Shown here: piece by piece, positions 31,082-31,417 of the stretch
Position numbering within the stretch: the first letter of the stretch is position 1
Layout: each line of letters starts with the position of its first letter
From: UBA3775 sp964625275
GTDB lineage: Bacteria > Bacillota > Clostridia > Lachnospirales > Lachnospiraceae
Assembly (NCBI GenBank): GCA_964625275.1
Contig: CAZVBH010000019.1
Coordinates: 1 to 31,417, forward strand
Reading direction: 5' to 3'
DNA length: 31,417 bases
Position numbers and translations under genes: made by a program
Notes under the pieces: generated by a model
What the model saw: only the letters and a program-made list of their open reading frames with translations
Told to the model about the DNA's origin: nothing
Database searches by the model: none

Positions 31082-31105
31082 AATTTTTAGAGTGGCTGGT
31101 ACATC
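31082..31105 (+). repeat. Dispersed repeat copy 7
   Basis: AATTTTTAGAGTGGCTGGTACATC, two changes; it touches the stop codon of the small frame 31106-31183. Confidence 0.75.
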
Positions 31106-31183
31106 CTATGACATCATACCTTTATAAATGCCCAAATCCTCAGTAGGTATTTCCATATGCTTAATTAGTTCTAGCTCATTCAT
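31106..31183 (-). pseudogene. Tiny 25-aa frame, probable Rpn-family C-terminal remnant
   Basis: ATG at 31183 reads MNELELIKHMEIPTEDLGIY and ends KGMMS. EIPTEDLGIYKGMM is comparable to EITTEDQSVIKTML at the end of the remnant 29047-29229. AAGGAGG lies about 9 nt upstream, so it might be translated, but it has no domain of its own. Confidence 0.45.
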
Positions 31184-31255
31184 TGGCTGTGACCTCCTTA
31201 TAAAAGATAATATGCCTTTAATGTTCGCGATTTAATCATAGCACAAAAGAAATAA

Positions 31256-31334
31256 GATTGCAATAGCATTATCTTATCATTGCGTGGTTGGTTTGGTTTA
31301 TTAAAAGGCCTTTACCTTTGAGGGCAAAAGCCTT
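31256..31334 (+). repeat. Second dispersed module plus terminator-like hairpin
   Basis: GATTGCAATAGCATT ... CATTGCGTGGTTGG (31256-31291) is nearly the same as 29701-29734. It is followed by AAAAGGCCTTTACC ... GGGCAAAAGCCTT (31303-31334), nearly the same as 28979-29009. Confidence 0.75.
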
Positions 31335-31365
31335 AAGATAAGCTGTGATTTTTGATAAAAAAAGG

Positions 31366-31417
31366 AGGTGCGGACAAAAATTGGACCTAATATAAAATAT
31401 TAGGAGGTTTTTGAATG
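31366..31417 (+). CDS. Ribosome site and start codon of a plus-strand gene cut by the window edge
   Basis: TAGGAGGTTTTTGAATG: AGGAGG 6-7 nt before an ATG at 31415-31417. In front of it CCTAATAT-AAA-ATATTAGG (31386-31404) is a perfect 8-bp inverted repeat that partly overlaps the ribosome site and could regulate translation. A second AAAGGAGG at 31361-31368 lies further upstream. The product is unknown; only the first codon is present. Confidence 0.5.

Noticed and set aside
14231..31105. Integron-type gene cassettes with attC sites after each gene
   Set aside because: The repeated motif lacks the paired core sites of attC, there is no integrase, and several genes in the same stretch have no copy.

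Overview
The window looks like chromosomal DNA from a low-GC Gram-positive anaerobe of the Clostridia, most likely a Lachnospiraceae-type gut or rumen fibre degrader. This rests on the AT-rich composition, strong GGAGG ribosome sites, sigma-A type promoters, a xylosidase / GH5 / GPH-transporter locus with AraC regulators, and family resemblance of many proteins. It is an inference; there is no rRNA or tRNA gene to confirm it. Almost every gene is on the minus strand, so the transcriptional order runs from high to low coordinates.

Layout: (1) 1-390: hairpins resembling the 3' end of an IS200/IS605-type element, then an orphan, internally shortened RelB/DinJ-like antitoxin with its own promoter and terminator. 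(2) 417-8921: carbohydrate locus. AraC regulator (7734-8921), GH5 glucanase, GPH sugar:cation symporter and GH43 beta-xylosidase form a compact set. They are followed by an unannotated 41-aa peptide gene, a second AraC regulator with a 174-bp palindrome in its leader, and an aldo/keto reductase with a ferredoxin tail. (3) 9007-11236: a DUF1836 gene and an RlmD/RumA-type RNA m5U methyltransferase, behind a consensus promoter and a leader with two hairpins. (4) 11251-18597: surface-polysaccharide genes: GtrII-like transferase, a polytopic Wzy/ligase-like protein, a GtrB-like GT2 and a fused heptose-1-P guanylyltransferase / heptose bisphosphate phosphatase. An AAA/DUF234 ATPase with a four-fold palindromic operator array sits among them, together with a broken 3' stub of glmS. 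The 100-N gap at 18631 is bounded by identical 55-mers and is probably an assembly artefact. (5) 18895-25458: a complete four-gene Wadjet (jetABCD) plasmid-defence operon. (6) 25663-28567: dprA (C-terminally truncated), comM/yifB and a REP-associated-tyrosine-transposase-like gene, all overlapping in one unit. (7) 29047-31417: a small accessory zone with an Rpn-nuclease C-terminal remnant, a probable type I toxin / antisense RNA pair, and a DUF3990 (ADP-ribosyltransferase-like) gene overlapping a partner gene. A further small remnant follows, then the first codon of a plus-strand gene at the window edge.

How the parts fit: region 2 would import and hydrolyse plant beta-glycan or xylan oligosaccharides under AraC control. 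Region 4 would build or decorate a surface glycan. Regions 5-7 are a defence / mobile zone. A short repeat (consensus near TTTTTAGAGTGACAGGTACA) occurs seven times between 14231 and 31105, always in one orientation. Six copies lie within about 35 bp of the 3' end of a minus-strand gene, which marks the right half as a repeatedly rearranged region.
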